Assembly: GCA_937930635.1 (NCBI GenBank)
Contig: CALHCF010000005.1
Coordinates: 1 to 64,000 of the forward strand
Reading direction: 5' to 3'
DNA from: an uncultured Rhizobiaceae group bacterium
GTDB taxonomy: Bacteria > Pseudomonadota > Alphaproteobacteria > Rhizobiales > Rhizobiaceae
Length of the DNA: 64,000 nucleotides
Under the pieces are notes generated by a model. The model did no database searches and was not told the origin of the DNA. It was given only the letters and a program-made list of their open reading frames with translations. Below, one piece after another: positions 36,938-47,011 of the stretch. The position numbers were made by a program, and so were the translations under genes. The first letter of the stretch is position 1, and the number at the start of each line of letters is the position of its first letter.

Positions 36938-36962
36938 AACGCACGTCACCCAATTTGGTTCA
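36938..36962 (-). promoter_or_regulatory. probable ECF sigma promoter for the sigma/anti-sigma operon
   Basis: On the minus strand TGAACC (36962-36957) and CGTT (36941-36938) are separated by 16 bases between GAAC and CGTT. This matches the GGAAC-N16/17-CGTT form recognised by many alphaproteobacterial ECF sigma factors, with one mismatch in the -35. It lies 68 bases upstream of the sigma start codon, as expected for an autoregulated operon. Confidence 0.55.
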
Positions 36963-37116
36963 AAAGGCTGATCGAGACATGCTATACGCGATTCCACACG
37001 ACGGAAAGCTCGCCAGGGCAACTGCCTTGCAAAAAGTGAGCTTAAGCCTTTCTGCTTGAATTTGTCATTTCAGTTTGGTCTGGTGCGGCTGTTATCCAGC
37101 AGGAGAAAAATATTTC

Positions 37117-37965
37117 ATGAAATTGGTTCGCTACGGCAAGGCCGGAGAAGAAAAACCCGGACTTATCGACGATGCCGGAAATCTAAGAGATTTGTCGCGC
37201 AAAGTGAAAGATATCACCGGGGGGACGCTAGACAACAAAACGTTGAAAATGCTGCGCTCGCTTGATGTCAAAAAACTAAAGAAAGTCGAGGGCAAACAGA
37301 GGCTGGGACCCTGCGTTGGTGATATCGGAAAATTTCTTTGTATCGGTCTGAATTACTCAGATCATGCCGCCGAAACCGGGGCCAAGATACCCGAACATCC
37401 GATTTTGTTTTTCAAGGCAAATTCCGCAATCATTGGAGCCAATGACACGGTCTCCATTCCCCGCAAATCCAAATCTACCGACTGGGAAGTTGAACTCGGC
37501 GTCGTCATTGGTCGCAAGGCCAAATATGTCGCTGAGAAAGATGCCCTGAAATATGTTGCCGGATATTGTGTGGTCAATGATGTTTCGGAACGTCATTTTC
37601 AGAGCCAGCTTTCTGGCCAGTGGACGAAGGGAAAAAGCTGCGACACTTTTGGCCCGACCGGCCCCTGGCTGGTTACGCGTGATGAAATAAAGGATCCGCA
37701 GAATCTGGATATGTGGCTTGATGTGAATGGCAAGCGTCGCCAAACGGGCAACACTTCCACCATGATTTTCACAGTGGCTCAGATTATTTCTCATTTGTCA
37801 GAATTGATGACGCTGCATCCCGGCGATGTCATTTCGACGGGCACTCCTCCCGGTGTCGGCATGGGCATGAAACCCAAACCCAGATATCTCAAACCAGGTG
37901 ATGTGATGGAGCTGTCAATTGAGGGCCTCGGCACCCAGAAGCAGAAAGTCAAACGAGACAAATAA
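37117..37965 (+). CDS. fumarylacetoacetate hydrolase family protein
   Basis: A 282-residue FAH-fold hydrolase. KFLCIGLNYSDHAAETG opens the catalytic domain. The metal site residues are in STDWEVELGVVIG (E..E/D pair), and GYCVVNDVSERHFQ and STGTPPGVGMGMKP are strongly conserved in the subgroup that includes 2,4-diketo-3-deoxy-L-fuconate hydrolase and ureidoglycolate-lyase-like proteins. An AGGAG site fixes the ATG at 37117. It stands alone between a divergent sigma gene and a terminator. The sugar-acid substrate is inferred only from family. Confidence 0.88.
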   Translation: MKLVRYGKAGEEKPGLIDDAGNLRDLSRKVKDITGGTLDNKTLKMLRSLDVKKLKKVEGKQRLGPCVGDIGKFLCIGLNYSDHAAETGAKIPEHPILFFKANSAIIGANDTVSIPRKSKSTDWEVELGVVIGRKAKYVAEKDALKYVAGYCVVNDVSERHFQSQLSGQWTKGKSCDTFGPTGPWLVTRDEIKDPQNLDMWLDVNGKRRQTGNTSTMIFTVAQIISHLSELMTLHPGDVISTGTPPGVGMGMKPKPRYLKPGDVMELSIEGLGTQKQKVKRDK

Positions 37966-37970
37966 TAAAA

Positions 37971-38006
37971 AGGCCCCGATCCCCGGGTGCAGTGGGGGTC
38001 GGGGCC
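37971..38006 (-). terminator. strong rho-independent terminator (for the small secreted protein gene)
   Basis: A 13-base GC-rich stem with one G-U pair (37972-37984 with 37994-38006) and a nine-base loop. On the minus strand it is followed by five Ts and an AT stretch, 26 bases after the stop codon of the small His-rich protein gene. On the plus strand the stem lies just past the FAH stop codon but has no T-run, so it may serve that gene only as a stabilising hairpin. Confidence 0.85.
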
Positions 38007-38032
38007 ATCGCTAACGCGAATGACGCAGCGCG

Positions 38033-38347
38033 TTAGTGACTGTAGTGGCAGAAACGAACTTTCTTCCAGATAAAGTGGTAATGGTAGTTGCTCCACACTT
38101 TCTTCTTCTTCCAATGACAATGCTTGGCGCGGTGCACATATTTGTAGCGCAACGGACGGTAATGGCGTTGGAAGTGGCGGCGGACGCGATATTTGCGATA
38201 GCCGACATTTGATACCTCAACGGCTGCATCATTTTGCGCCGAAGCAATTGGTGCAATTGTCATCAGGCCTGCTGCCTGAGCGGGAGCCGCAGAAGCCAGG
38301 GTTGCAAATGCAACGGCGGCAAGGGCGGTTTTCTTGATAATAGACAT
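38033..38347 (-). CDS. small secreted His/Lys/Tyr-rich protein
   Basis: A 104-residue protein with a clear signal peptide (KKTALAAVAFATLASAAPAQA) and a CAGGAGAG ribosome site that fixes the ATG at 38347. After a short neutral stretch the last 50 residues are dominated by His, Tyr, Lys, Arg and Trp (HFQRHYRPLRYKYVHRAK, HCHWKKKK, YHYHFIWKK, FCHYSH) with two cysteines. No family is recognised. The composition suggests metal binding or contact with anionic surfaces in the periplasm. A strong terminator follows, so it is a single-gene unit. Confidence 0.75.
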   Translation of the reverse strand: MSIIKKTALAAVAFATLASAAPAQAAGLMTIAPIASAQNDAAVEVSNVGYRKYRVRRHFQRHYRPLRYKYVHRAKHCHWKKKKVWSNYHYHFIWKKVRFCHYSH

Positions 38348-38491
38348 TTGGTTCTCTCCTGGTTTCATCTGAATGAGCACTGCGCTCTTTCGATGATCAG
38401 AACCTAGAGGAGAGACATATCCGTGAACGTGCAATATCGCACCTGCTGAAGAATATTGTTTATTTTCAGGTTTTTACGGTGCATTCACTGG

Positions 38492-41164
38492 TTATTTTTG
38501 CTTGTCCTGGATCAGGGATTTAAGGGCATACAATGTTTCCAGTGCCTCCCGTGGTGTCAGGTTGTCTGGGTGAACGGACATAAGCTTTTCTTCCACTCTG
38601 GAATCGCGCGCGCCCGTCTGACTTGTCCCGGACACCGCTGCTGAAAACAAAGGCAAGTCATCTATGAGTGTGCTGGCTGGACTTTCCCGGTTCTGACTCT
38701 CCAATTGATCAAGAACATCCCGTGCCCTTTCCACAACCGCATTGGGCAGTCCGGCAAGACGTGCCACCTGAATCCCGTAAGAACGGTCAGCGCTGCCTTC
38801 CACGACTTCATGGAGGAAAACAACTTCCCCGTCCCATTCCTTTACGCTCATGGTGACATTGGCCAATCGGTCCAGCTTGGCGGTCAGCGCTGTCAGCTCG
38901 TGGAAGTGAGTTGCGAACAAAGTGCGGCTTCCATTGACTTCATGCAGGTGTTCAATCGTTGCCCAGGCAATCGACAGCCCGTCGAAAGTGGCAGTACCAC
39001 GCCCAATCTCATCCAGAATAACCAGCGATCTCGCTCCGGCCTGATTTAGAATGGCTGCGGTTTCGACCATCTCCACCATGAAAGTCGACCGACCGCGTGC
39101 CAGATCATCTGCGGCGCCAACACGCGAGAACAACCGGTCCACGACACCGATATGCGCACTTCCTGCCGGCACAAAACCGCCCATCTGGGCAAGCAGGGCA
39201 ATCAGAGCATTTTGTCTCAGATAGGTTGACTTGCCGCCCATGTTCGGCCCCGTCAGCAACCAGAGTTTGCACGATTCCTCGCCACCGATATTACAATCAT
39301 TGGCGACAAATGGATTGGCGGATTGCTGACGCAGGCTCTGCTCAACAACCGGATGCCGCCCGGCGGTAATTTCGAATGCCAGGGAGTCATCTATGGTGGG
39401 GCGTACATAACCCTGCTCTTCTGCAAGATCCGCCAACGAAGATGCCACATCGAGGCGCGCGAGTGCAGCTGCTATGGCCTGTATTGTTGTTGAGTCTGAA
39501 ACAACGGCTGTTTGAAGTTCGGCAAAATGCCCAAGTTCCAGCTGCAGGGCCTTGCCGGCCGCATTGGCAATCTGGCTTTCGAGGTCGGCAAGCTCTGTGG
39601 TGGTGAAACGCATCGCATTGGCCATGGTCTGGCGATGGATGAAACGGTCTTTTTCGCTTTGCAATGCCTCGGCATTCAGGGCTGTCACCTCAATGAAATA
39701 GCCCAGCACATTGTTATGACGAATCTTGAGCGACTTGACTCCGGTCTCCTCCGAATACCGTGTTTGCAACCCGGCAATGACCTGCCTGCTTTCATTGCTG
39801 AGACTGCGCAGTTGATCGAGTTGAGAATCGAAACCGCTTCGGACAAACCCGCCATCACGGGCAAGCAATGGCAATTCGTCGCCCAATGCATTTTCAAGGA
39901 ATTTCACCAAACCATCGGGAACACCGGACAGGGTTTGAAAGTCATTGACTGTGTTTGCGGGCAGGTCCGATGCCTGCCCCTCAAGAAGTTTTCCGATTGC
40001 CAGGGCTGCCTGAAGCCCGGAAAGAATGGCGGCAAGGTCACGTGGTCCACCCCGGTTCAGGGATAGGCGCGAAAGTGCACGCGGCATATCTGCAATTCCG
40101 GCAAGCGCAGTGCGCAGCTGCGATCGCAGCCGGTCGTTGGCAAGCTGAAAGGCAACTTCATCATGGCGGGCAATAATGGCATCCACGACAGTCAACGGGC
40201 TCATAAGCCGCTCCGCCAGCAACCGTGCACCACCTCCTGAAACTGTTCGGTCGATGGTGCGCAACAACGAGCCGGTCCGTTCGCCCGACATTGTTTGTAC
40301 AAGCTCGAGGTTGGCGCGCGTTGCAGCGTCGATGTAAAGGATCTGGCCGGACTGTTCCTGTTCCGGATAGGCCAGAACCGGTTTTTCTCCTATCTGTGTT
40401 TTTTCGACATAGGCAATTGCGGCACTTGCGGCGGAGAGTTCGGCTCTTGAAAAACTTCCGAATCCATCGAGCGTTGACACGCCATAAAAGCGCTGCACCG
40501 ACTGAGCAGCCTGGGTTGAGTCAAAAATTGCACTTGGCTGAGTCTGGACCGCGCATCCCGCCATCTCGAACATCAGCCGCATATCGTCATCATCAAAAAG
40601 GGCGTCGGGAACGACAAGTTCACGCGGATTGATACGAGCGATATCAGCCGACAAAGCCTGACGATTGGATTCCATAACCCGAAACGAGCCTGTCGATATG
40701 TCGACAGCAGCCAACGCATAATCCTCACCCTGTGCGCCGCCGCGTACCCGGGCCAGCACGGCCAGGATATTGGCCGACCCTGATTCCAGAAGATTATCTT
40801 CGGTGATCGTGCCCGGCGTAACAAGGCGCACGACATCGCGTTTGACGACGGATTTTGAGCCGCGCTTTTTGGCTTCTGCCGGGTCTTCTATTTGCTCGCA
40901 CACGGCAACCCGATAGCCCAGTGCAATCAACTTTTGCAGATAGTCGTCTGCAGCGTGAACCGGCACTCCGCACATGGGAATATCTTCACCCAGATGCTTG
41001 CCACGCTTGGTTAGCGTGATGCCAAGAGCACGGGCAGCAATTTCTGCATCGCCAAAAAAGAGCTCGTAGAAATCACCCATCCGATAAAACAGCAAAGAGT
41101 CGGGGTTGGCCGCCTTGATCTCAATATACTGCGCCATCATGGGCGTTGCGGCTGAACTGCTCAT
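38492..41164 (-). CDS. mutS: DNA mismatch repair protein MutS
   Basis: An 890-residue MutS. The mismatch-binding domain has the Phe-x-Glu motif in [16 protein letters not shown], and the ATPase domain has Walker [15 protein letters not shown], the [11 protein letters not shown] signature and Walker [16 protein letters not shown]. The C-terminal segment for tetramer/MutL contact is present but short. ATG at 41164 is used; 15 upstream codons are open but unconserved. mutL is not nearby, which is normal. Confidence 0.97.
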   Translation of the reverse strand: MSSSAATPMMAQYIEIKAANPDSLLFYRMGDFYELFFGDAEIAARALGITLTKRGKHLGEDIPMCGVPVHAADDYLQKLIALGYRVAVCEQIEDPAEAKKRGSKSVVKRDVVRLVTPGTITEDNLLESGSANILAVLARVRGGAQGEDYALAAVDISTGSFRVMESNRQALSADIARINPRELVVPDALFDDDDMRLMFEMAGCAVQTQPSAIFDSTQAAQSVQRFYGVSTLDGFGSFSRAELSAASAAIAYVEKTQIGEKPVLAYPEQEQSGQILYIDAATRANLELVQTMSGERTGSLLRTIDRTVSGGGARLLAERLMSPLTVVDAIIARHDEVAFQLANDRLRSQLRTALAGIADMPRALSRLSLNRGGPRDLAAILSGLQAALAIGKLLEGQASDLPANTVNDFQTLSGVPDGLVKFLENALGDELPLLARDGGFVRSGFDSQLDQLRSLSNESRQVIAGLQTRYSEETGVKSLKIRHNNVLGYFIEVTALNAEALQSEKDRFIHRQTMANAMRFTTTELADLESQIANAAGKALQLELGHFAELQTAVVSDSTTIQAIAAALARLDVASSLADLAEEQGYVRPTIDDSLAFEITAGRHPVVEQSLRQQSANPFVANDCNIGGEESCKLWLLTGPNMGGKSTYLRQNALIALLAQMGGFVPAGSAHIGVVDRLFSRVGAADDLARGRSTFMVEMVETAAILNQAGARSLVILDEIGRGTATFDGLSIAWATIEHLHEVNGSRTLFATHFHELTALTAKLDRLANVTMSVKEWDGEVVFLHEVVEGSADRSYGIQVARLAGLPNAVVERARDVLDQLESQNRESPASTLIDDLPLFSAAVSGTSQTGARDSRVEEKLMSVHPDNLTPREALETLYALKSLIQDKQK

Positions 41165-41296
41165 CGTCAACTCACGCTTCCGCCAAGGGCGGTAAAGAAC
41201 CTGAAACAAGTGTTAGCAGTGCTTGCTGTGCCGCGCCAAGGTGTTCAGTTATCAAGCCCGGTTTGTCTGTGGACACGCGCCATAAAGAGCAGAAAA

Positions 41297-42142
41297 TCAG
41301 GCTGCAAACCGCGAGGCGTCTGTCCCGTAATGTGTCAGGTAGCGCGCATTGATGTCGGCGACCCTGAGAACCACCAAAACATCAATGGTTCCAAACTGGC
41401 GATCGATGACGGCATGGGAACCCACTCGGGCTCCAAGACGCAAATAGCCCTTGAGAACCGGCGGCAATAGGGCAAGCGCCCTGCCACGGCTGTTGCTTTC
41501 ATTTGAACACTTTGAAAGAGCAAATGCTTCCCGGTTTCGCGATGCTGGGCCGCCAGAATTATCCAGACTTACATTTTTGCCCAGCCAGGCAAGGGCAGGG
41601 CTGACCTTCTGGAGATCGGTTCCCTGAAAGGACGCACAACCGAACATGATATCTATCTGGTTTTGCAGGGCGCAGGCCCACACCCCATGCCACAACAACT
41701 CCATCGTCCGTTTTGAACGGTAGGGCGCAAGAATGCAGGAGCGTCCCAGTTCCATCAGCCGATGCCGTGGTTTGCAGTCAATCAGGCTGCTGAGGTCAAA
41801 CTCGTTTTGTGAATAAAAGCCGCCGGCCTTTCGTGCACCGCGATCGAACATCATACGATAAGTCCCGACAATCCTGCCTTCCGGTGCCGCCTGTCGGTCA
41901 ACCACGAGAAGATGGTCACAGTAGGGGTCGTACCGGTCTGCATCCCGCTGCGTGCGGGCTGTGTCCGGGTCCGGAACTGCTCCCAACTCGCGATAGAAAA
42001 TGTCATAGCGCAATTTCTGAGCCTGCCGGACCTCATGCGCACTGCTGGCCAACCTTGTTTCCAGATTGCCTACGCGCCCGAGCGTCACAGTTTTTCGGCC
42101 TGGAGTGCGTTCAGGAACTGGTCGTTTCATTGCGGAATCCAT
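41297..42142 (-). CDS. olsB: L-ornithine N(alpha)-acyltransferase OlsB (hemolysin-like GNAT)
   Basis: A 281-residue acyltransferase for the first step of ornithine lipid synthesis, transferring a 3-hydroxyacyl group from ACP to ornithine. Family segments are present: QKLRYDIFYRELGA, CDHLLVVD, GFYSQNEFDLSSL, LMELGRSCI, MFGCASFQGTD and LPPVLKGYLRLGARVG. The partner OlsA (a PlsC-type acyltransferase) is not adjacent; in several rhizobia olsA and olsB are also separate. It lies upstream of mutS on the same strand. Ornithine lipids replace phospholipids under phosphate limitation. Confidence 0.85.
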   Translation of the reverse strand: MDSAMKRPVPERTPGRKTVTLGRVGNLETRLASSAHEVRQAQKLRYDIFYRELGAVPDPDTARTQRDADRYDPYCDHLLVVDRQAAPEGRIVGTYRMMFDRGARKAGGFYSQNEFDLSSLIDCKPRHRLMELGRSCILAPYRSKRTMELLWHGVWACALQNQIDIMFGCASFQGTDLQKVSPALAWLGKNVSLDNSGGPASRNREAFALSKCSNESNSRGRALALLPPVLKGYLRLGARVGSHAVIDRQFGTIDVLVVLRVADINARYLTHYGTDASRFAA

Positions 42143-42190
42143 GTAGAATCCATTACGAGTCGTTTCGCTTCCATGATCTCACTACTAGAT

Positions 42191-44557
42191 TTACGTGACA
42201 GGATCATGCTGGTGATCGACATGATTCTCGATTAATCGGGCGACTGAGTCCAGATCGAGAGGCTTGAGCAAAAAGTCACTTGCACCGGCCAATATCGCTT
42301 CATGGCGGGCTTCGTCCTGACCGTCGGCGGTAAGAACAATGATCTTCGTGTTGCATTCATGTTGACGGATCAGCCTGATCGCCTCACTGCCTTCCATCAC
42401 GGGCATATGCATATCCATAAAGATCAGATCAAACGCATCTTCGGTTTTCAGCCGACGCACAGTCTCGTCAAAAGCCTGACGACCGTTTTCAACATGAACC
42501 ACGGTATGACCGAGCTTGGTCAACAAGGACCGGGCAAGCAGAGCATTAATTTCATTGTCTTCTGCAAGCAAAACCTTAAGAGACGTCTTGTGCGGCGAGA
42601 ATGTTTCGCCGGATGACCCGGCTGCCGATGTCACCGAACCTTGCTCAAATTTGCCGGCCATGGCGGACGCGAGGGTGCGCTGCCGAACCGGCCAGACAAG
42701 CCATCCATCAAACTGGTCCTGTTGTTTATCCTGCGACTTTCGGTCTGCAACATCTCCAAGAAACAGAAGCCGGGCCTCTTGTCCAAGAATCTTACGGCAG
42801 GCACTGATCGTGCTGGCACAATCCTCAACATTCCCGATGATTGCCACTTTCAATGCCGGCGCATTTGAAGGGCGTGTCTGGAAAGAAGCCAGCCCGTCAT
42901 AGGTTTCGGTTACGTAGCCGCAGGCCCGTGTGCTTTTTACAAGTGTTTTGCGAGCGGGACTTGCCGGTAGGATGATCGCAACCCGCTCCTGACTGGAGGG
43001 GCTGGATTGTGCGATAGCGGCGGCTGGCAAACCTGACGCTTCAATCGGGATTGAAAACGAAAATACCGATCCGCGTCCCGGCTTGCTTTCAACGGTAATC
43101 CTGCCACCCATAAGCCCGACAATCTGTTGCGAAATGGCAAGACCCAAACCCGCACCACTGTGGAGGCGGGTCGCGCCCTCGTCGGTTTGGACAAACTCCT
43201 CAAATATGCGTTGCTGATCATCTTCGTGAAGCCCCGGGCCGGAATCACTGACGTGGAACCCTATTTGGGTTTTCTCACCGGCCCGTGTTTCCAGATGCGC
43301 CTCAATCGACACCCCACCCTTTTGCGTGAACTTGACTGCATTCCCGGCAAGATTGAGCAGGACCTGACGCAACCGGCCTGCATCGATCTCCACAGTTTCG
43401 GGAACATCTGCCGCTACATGAGACGCCAGATCCAGCTTTCGACTGCGCGCCCTTGGTGCCAGGAGTTCGGTTACTTCTTCCAGCAATTGCACCAGACTGG
43501 TCGGGCCTGGTTTTAGAGAGATCGTGCCAGCCTCAATCTGCGCGCTGCTCAACAGGTCTTCAATCAACGCAAGCAATGTCTGACCGGAGTTTTCAACCGC
43601 ATCAACATAAGTCGCTTGTGATGGGGTGAGCGATGTATCAGCCAGCAACCGGGCCATGCCGATTACTCCGTTCAGCGGCGTTCGGATTTCATGGCTCACC
43701 ATGGCCAGAAAACGTGACTTTGACCGGTTCGCTTCCTCAGCCTTCTCAAGCGCAGCTATCATGGCCTGTTCGCCAAGCTTTCTTTGCGTGATATCGCGCG
43801 CGACCGAGCGATGGCCAATTTCCCCCGTGGTTGAATCCCGGGTTCTCAGATCCGCCCATGAAAACCACCGCTCACCCAGTTGGGTCTGGATCGCAACGTC
43901 CCGGGCCACCAGTGTTGTGTTCTCTTGCTCTCCGTTGACCGACAGGCTTTCAGGCTTTGGAAAAACAGTATCGGGCGAAAAGTAGCGATGGAAACGGTCG
44001 TTGGCGAAGGTGATCTGTCCGCTATCGTTGCGGTGGAAAACAATGTCTCCAAATGCCTCAGCCAGACTGCGATGAATTTCTTCGCTTTCACGAATTTCCC
44101 ATGACTGGTCTTCAAGCGATTCCAGGCGTTGTGCAAGAAGTCGGTTTTGTTCCAGCAACGCGTCTTTCGGTACCGGCTTTTGCAATTTGCTGCCGGTTTG
44201 ATCCCCTGCTTTCTCTTCAGAACCGGGTTTTGTGAAAGTCAGCACAGCGACCGCGCAACAGACACCCAGCAAAGCCCAAATGTGGGGGGCAGAGATCATA
44301 CCGGGCATCGTAAACATCAGGATCAGCAAGACAGCCAAACAGGCCACGGGTATGATGGCAAAACGTCTTTTTCTTTGTGCCCGATTTTGTATTTGATCTT
44401 TTGGCTGGCTGTCTTTTTGCCGTGGGCGCGCGCGCATCCCGGTTTTCAGCGTTGCAGCACCGGTCTTGCCGCTTCCATCAGCGCGACCGAACACCAGCGC
44501 ACGTTGTGTCGCAGTGGGACGGTTTTGATGTCCGCTGATAGGAGGTTGAGCAGCCAT
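42191..44557 (-). CDS. hybrid sensor histidine kinase/response regulator
   Basis: A 788-residue membrane kinase. Two hydrophobic segments at about 66-85 and 91-108 are followed by a charged linker. A PAS domain follows (about 165-270, with GDIVFHRNDSGQITFAN), then HisKA with phosphoacceptor His in MVSHEIRTPLNGVIG and an ATPase domain (NLAGNAVKFTQ, GPGLHEDD, GAGLGLAISQQ). The segment at about 515-635 folds like a receiver but lacks a convincing phosphoacceptor site. A canonical receiver follows with Asp in DLIFMDMHMP. No cognate regulator is adjacent. The signal is unknown. Confidence 0.9.
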   Translation of the reverse strand: MAAQPPISGHQNRPTATQRALVFGRADGSGKTGAATLKTGMRARPRQKDSQPKDQIQNRAQRKRRFAIIPVACLAVLLILMFTMPGMISAPHIWALLGVCCAVAVLTFTKPGSEEKAGDQTGSKLQKPVPKDALLEQNRLLAQRLESLEDQSWEIRESEEIHRSLAEAFGDIVFHRNDSGQITFANDRFHRYFSPDTVFPKPESLSVNGEQENTTLVARDVAIQTQLGERWFSWADLRTRDSTTGEIGHRSVARDITQRKLGEQAMIAALEKAEEANRSKSRFLAMVSHEIRTPLNGVIGMARLLADTSLTPSQATYVDAVENSGQTLLALIEDLLSSAQIEAGTISLKPGPTSLVQLLEEVTELLAPRARSRKLDLASHVAADVPETVEIDAGRLRQVLLNLAGNAVKFTQKGGVSIEAHLETRAGEKTQIGFHVSDSGPGLHEDDQQRIFEEFVQTDEGATRLHSGAGLGLAISQQIVGLMGGRITVESKPGRGSVFSFSIPIEASGLPAAAIAQSSPSSQERVAIILPASPARKTLVKSTRACGYVTETYDGLASFQTRPSNAPALKVAIIGNVEDCASTISACRKILGQEARLLFLGDVADRKSQDKQQDQFDGWLVWPVRQRTLASAMAGKFEQGSVTSAAGSSGETFSPHKTSLKVLLAEDNEINALLARSLLTKLGHTVVHVENGRQAFDETVRRLKTEDAFDLIFMDMHMPVMEGSEAIRLIRQHECNTKIIVLTADGQDEARHEAILAGASDFLLKPLDLDSVARLIENHVDHQHDPVT

Positions 44558-44641
44558 AGCACTGTCGTGCCAGCTTATCCTTGCTATTTGTTTACCTGAA
44601 AGCTCCCAGCCGGTCAGAGTGGGCCGATATCTGCGGGAAAT

Positions 44642-46171
44642 TTATGCAGCCTGAACCAGCCGCTCTCCGGCTACGCGATAGGAAATTGCTTCAGCCAGAT
44701 GAACCCGGCCCACCTTCTGCGTTCCCTCAAGATCGGCCAGTGTTCGCGCAACTTTGAGGACCCGATGAAACCCACGTGCGGAAAATTTGAGTGCATTGGC
44801 AGCATCTTCCAGCAACTTCAGCCCCGCCGCATCCGGAGCGGCAACCTCTTCAATGATTGTATTGCCCACCTGCGCATTCGTCAGACATCCAAGATCCAGC
44901 TTTGCATAACGCCGGGTCTGAATTTCCCGCGCCTGAGCAACTCGCTCTGCAATAACTTCACTGGGCTCGCTTTCTGCCGGACGGATAATATCTCCAGCAG
45001 TTACCGCAGGCACTTCCACCCTGAGGTCTATCCGGTCCATCAGAGGGCCTGAAATACGGGCCTGATAATCTGCTGCACACCTTGCACCCCGCCGACACGT
45101 GTGTCCCGGCTCGCCTGCCATACCGCACCGACAGGGGTTCATCGCAGCAATGAGCTGCAACCGCGATGGATAGGCAACCCGGTGATTGGCCCGCGCAATG
45201 ACCGTTTCGCCAGCTTCCAGCGGCTGACGCAGGCTGTCGAGCACCTGCGGAGTAAATTCCGGCAGTTCATCCAGAAAAAGAACTCCATTGTGAGCCAGCG
45301 AAACTTCTCCCGGCCGGGCGCGCAGCCCACCCCCGACCATCGCCGCCATAGAAGCCGAGTGATGGGGCGCGCGAAATGGCCGGGCAGAGGACAGCTTTCC
45401 ATCGGCGATTGTTCCGGCAATGGACGCGATCATGGAAACTTCCAACAACTCCTTGGGCGACAGAGCTGGCAGGATGGAGGGCAAGCGTGAAGCCAACATG
45501 CTTTTCCCGGAACCGGGAGGTCCAACGAATATGAGATTGTGCCCTCCTGCTGCGGCTACTTCGAGCGCCCGTTTCGCGGTCTCCTGCCCCCGAATTTCAG
45601 CCATGTCACCCGATTGACCGGTGCGCTCGCGAATTGCGGCAAGCGGGCGGGTGAGTACCTGCGTGCCTTTGAAATGATTGGCCATTGCAATGAGACTGCG
45701 CGGTGCAAGAATTTCCATTTCAGGGTCTGCCCACGCGGCTTCCGCACCTGAGACAGACGGGCAAATGAGACCCTTGCCAAGCGCATTAGCGCCCATTGCG
45801 GCGGGCAGGGCGCCTGCCACGGGCGCGATGGTTCCATCCAACGCCAGTTCGCCCATCACAACATACCCTTCCAGTGCATCACCAGGTATCGCTCCCAGCG
45901 CCGCCATCAAAGCAAGTGCAATTGGAAGATCGTAGTGGCTGCCCTCCTTGGGTAAATCAGCCGGCGCAAGATTGACGGTCACCTTCTTGCTGGGCATCGA
46001 CAAACCAGAGGCGTGAACCGCCGCCTGAACCCGTTCCCGGCTTTCCGCCACCGCTTTGTCGGCCAGACCGACAACGTGCATGTTCATCTTGCCGGGACCA
46101 ACCATCACCTGAACATCCACCGGCACAGCCTGAATACCCTGAAACGCAACAGTGGTGCAGCGTGAAACCAT
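44642..46171 (-). CDS. comM: YifB/ComM family Mg-chelatase-like AAA+ ATPase
   Basis: A 509-residue AAA+ helicase. ComM acts in branch migration during natural transformation in gamma-proteobacteria and is conserved widely. An N-terminal Lon-like segment (PVDVQVMVGPGKMNMHVVGL) precedes Walker A FVGPPGSGKSM and Walker B GVLFLDELPEF. A zinc-binding loop PCRCGMAGEPGHTC and the C-terminal Mg-chelatase domain follow. Its gene neighbours in rhizobia, gshB and the M23 peptidase, are conserved here. Confidence 0.93.
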   Translation of the reverse strand: MVSRCTTVAFQGIQAVPVDVQVMVGPGKMNMHVVGLADKAVAESRERVQAAVHASGLSMPSKKVTVNLAPADLPKEGSHYDLPIALALMAALGAIPGDALEGYVVMGELALDGTIAPVAGALPAAMGANALGKGLICPSVSGAEAAWADPEMEILAPRSLIAMANHFKGTQVLTRPLAAIRERTGQSGDMAEIRGQETAKRALEVAAAGGHNLIFVGPPGSGKSMLASRLPSILPALSPKELLEVSMIASIAGTIADGKLSSARPFRAPHHSASMAAMVGGGLRARPGEVSLAHNGVLFLDELPEFTPQVLDSLRQPLEAGETVIARANHRVAYPSRLQLIAAMNPCRCGMAGEPGHTCRRGARCAADYQARISGPLMDRIDLRVEVPAVTAGDIIRPAESEPSEVIAERVAQAREIQTRRYAKLDLGCLTNAQVGNTIIEEVAAPDAAGLKLLEDAANALKFSARGFHRVLKVARTLADLEGTQKVGRVHLAEAISYRVAGERLVQAA

Positions 46172-46282
46172 GAAACCTATCCACCCTTTACGCCAGACCG
46201 GGAAAGCCGATCGGAGCGTTGCCTGAAGTTAAGGCTAAGATGGGACCATGTTTATTGTCAAGAACAAAAAAGGAACAAAAAT

Positions 46283-47011
46283 CTATCCTGCGGATAATTC
46301 CTGCCTGTGAGCCTGCACAAGATCGGCCATACTGTCGAAACGGAAATCAACATTTGGCAGGGCGCCAGGATCCATTGTAGCACCAAAACCCTGCTTGTCG
46401 TGACGCCTGTATATCCAGCAATTGGCCAATCCATGTCTGTTGGCAGGGACATGATCATGAAACATGCTTTCGGCAGTATGCAGAATATCTGTTTTTTGAA
46501 TTCCGATATCGGGCAGCTTTTCAAGCATATAGTCAAAATTGCGGTCAGAAGGCTTGTAGGAACCAACATCTTCGGCGGTGTAAACCGCATCAAAATTTAC
46601 GCCCAACCGGGTGTTGCTGCCGCTGAAACTCCGGTTGTCGACATTGGATAGAATGATCAGTTTGTAATGCTGTTTCAGATAGCGCAGCGATTCTGCCGAG
46701 TCCTGGAATGCAGGCCAGCTTTCCTCCACCGAGCGCCCATATGTGGTGCACTCCTGATGTGTAACCTCGACACCCCACTCCTCGCCCAGCCGTTTATACA
46801 CGATGGCCAGAAGATCACGGTACAACATTGATGGCGTGGTGCGCTGCTGGCTTGATTCATGCCTTGCATGAGCCTCCAGAATGGCATCCCGCGAAGGGGG
46901 TGCACTCATGCGCCCGGTAAGAGGGGCAAGCCCTTCAACCATGCCTGTTTCCCAATCGATCAACGTTCCGTAGCAGTCGAATGTCAGCGCCTTGAAATCA
47001 GTAAGTTTCAT
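46283..47011 (-). CDS. haloacid dehalogenase type II (L-2-haloacid dehalogenase family)
   Basis: A 242-residue HAD hydrolase. The nucleophile Asp is in LTFDCYGTLIDWE, motif II is LIILSNVDN, motif III Lys lies in VGSYKPSDRNF, and the acidic motif IV region is LHTAESMFHDH. The pattern fits subfamily IA type II haloacid dehalogenases; whether it truly acts on 2-haloacids or on a phosphate ester is undecided. It overlaps the M23 peptidase stop codon by four bases, so the two are co-transcribed. Confidence 0.87.
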   Translation of the reverse strand: MKLTDFKALTFDCYGTLIDWETGMVEGLAPLTGRMSAPPSRDAILEAHARHESSQQRTTPSMLYRDLLAIVYKRLGEEWGVEVTHQECTTYGRSVEESWPAFQDSAESLRYLKQHYKLIILSNVDNRSFSGSNTRLGVNFDAVYTAEDVGSYKPSDRNFDYMLEKLPDIGIQKTDILHTAESMFHDHVPANRHGLANCWIYRRHDKQGFGATMDPGALPNVDFRFDSMADLVQAHRQELSAG

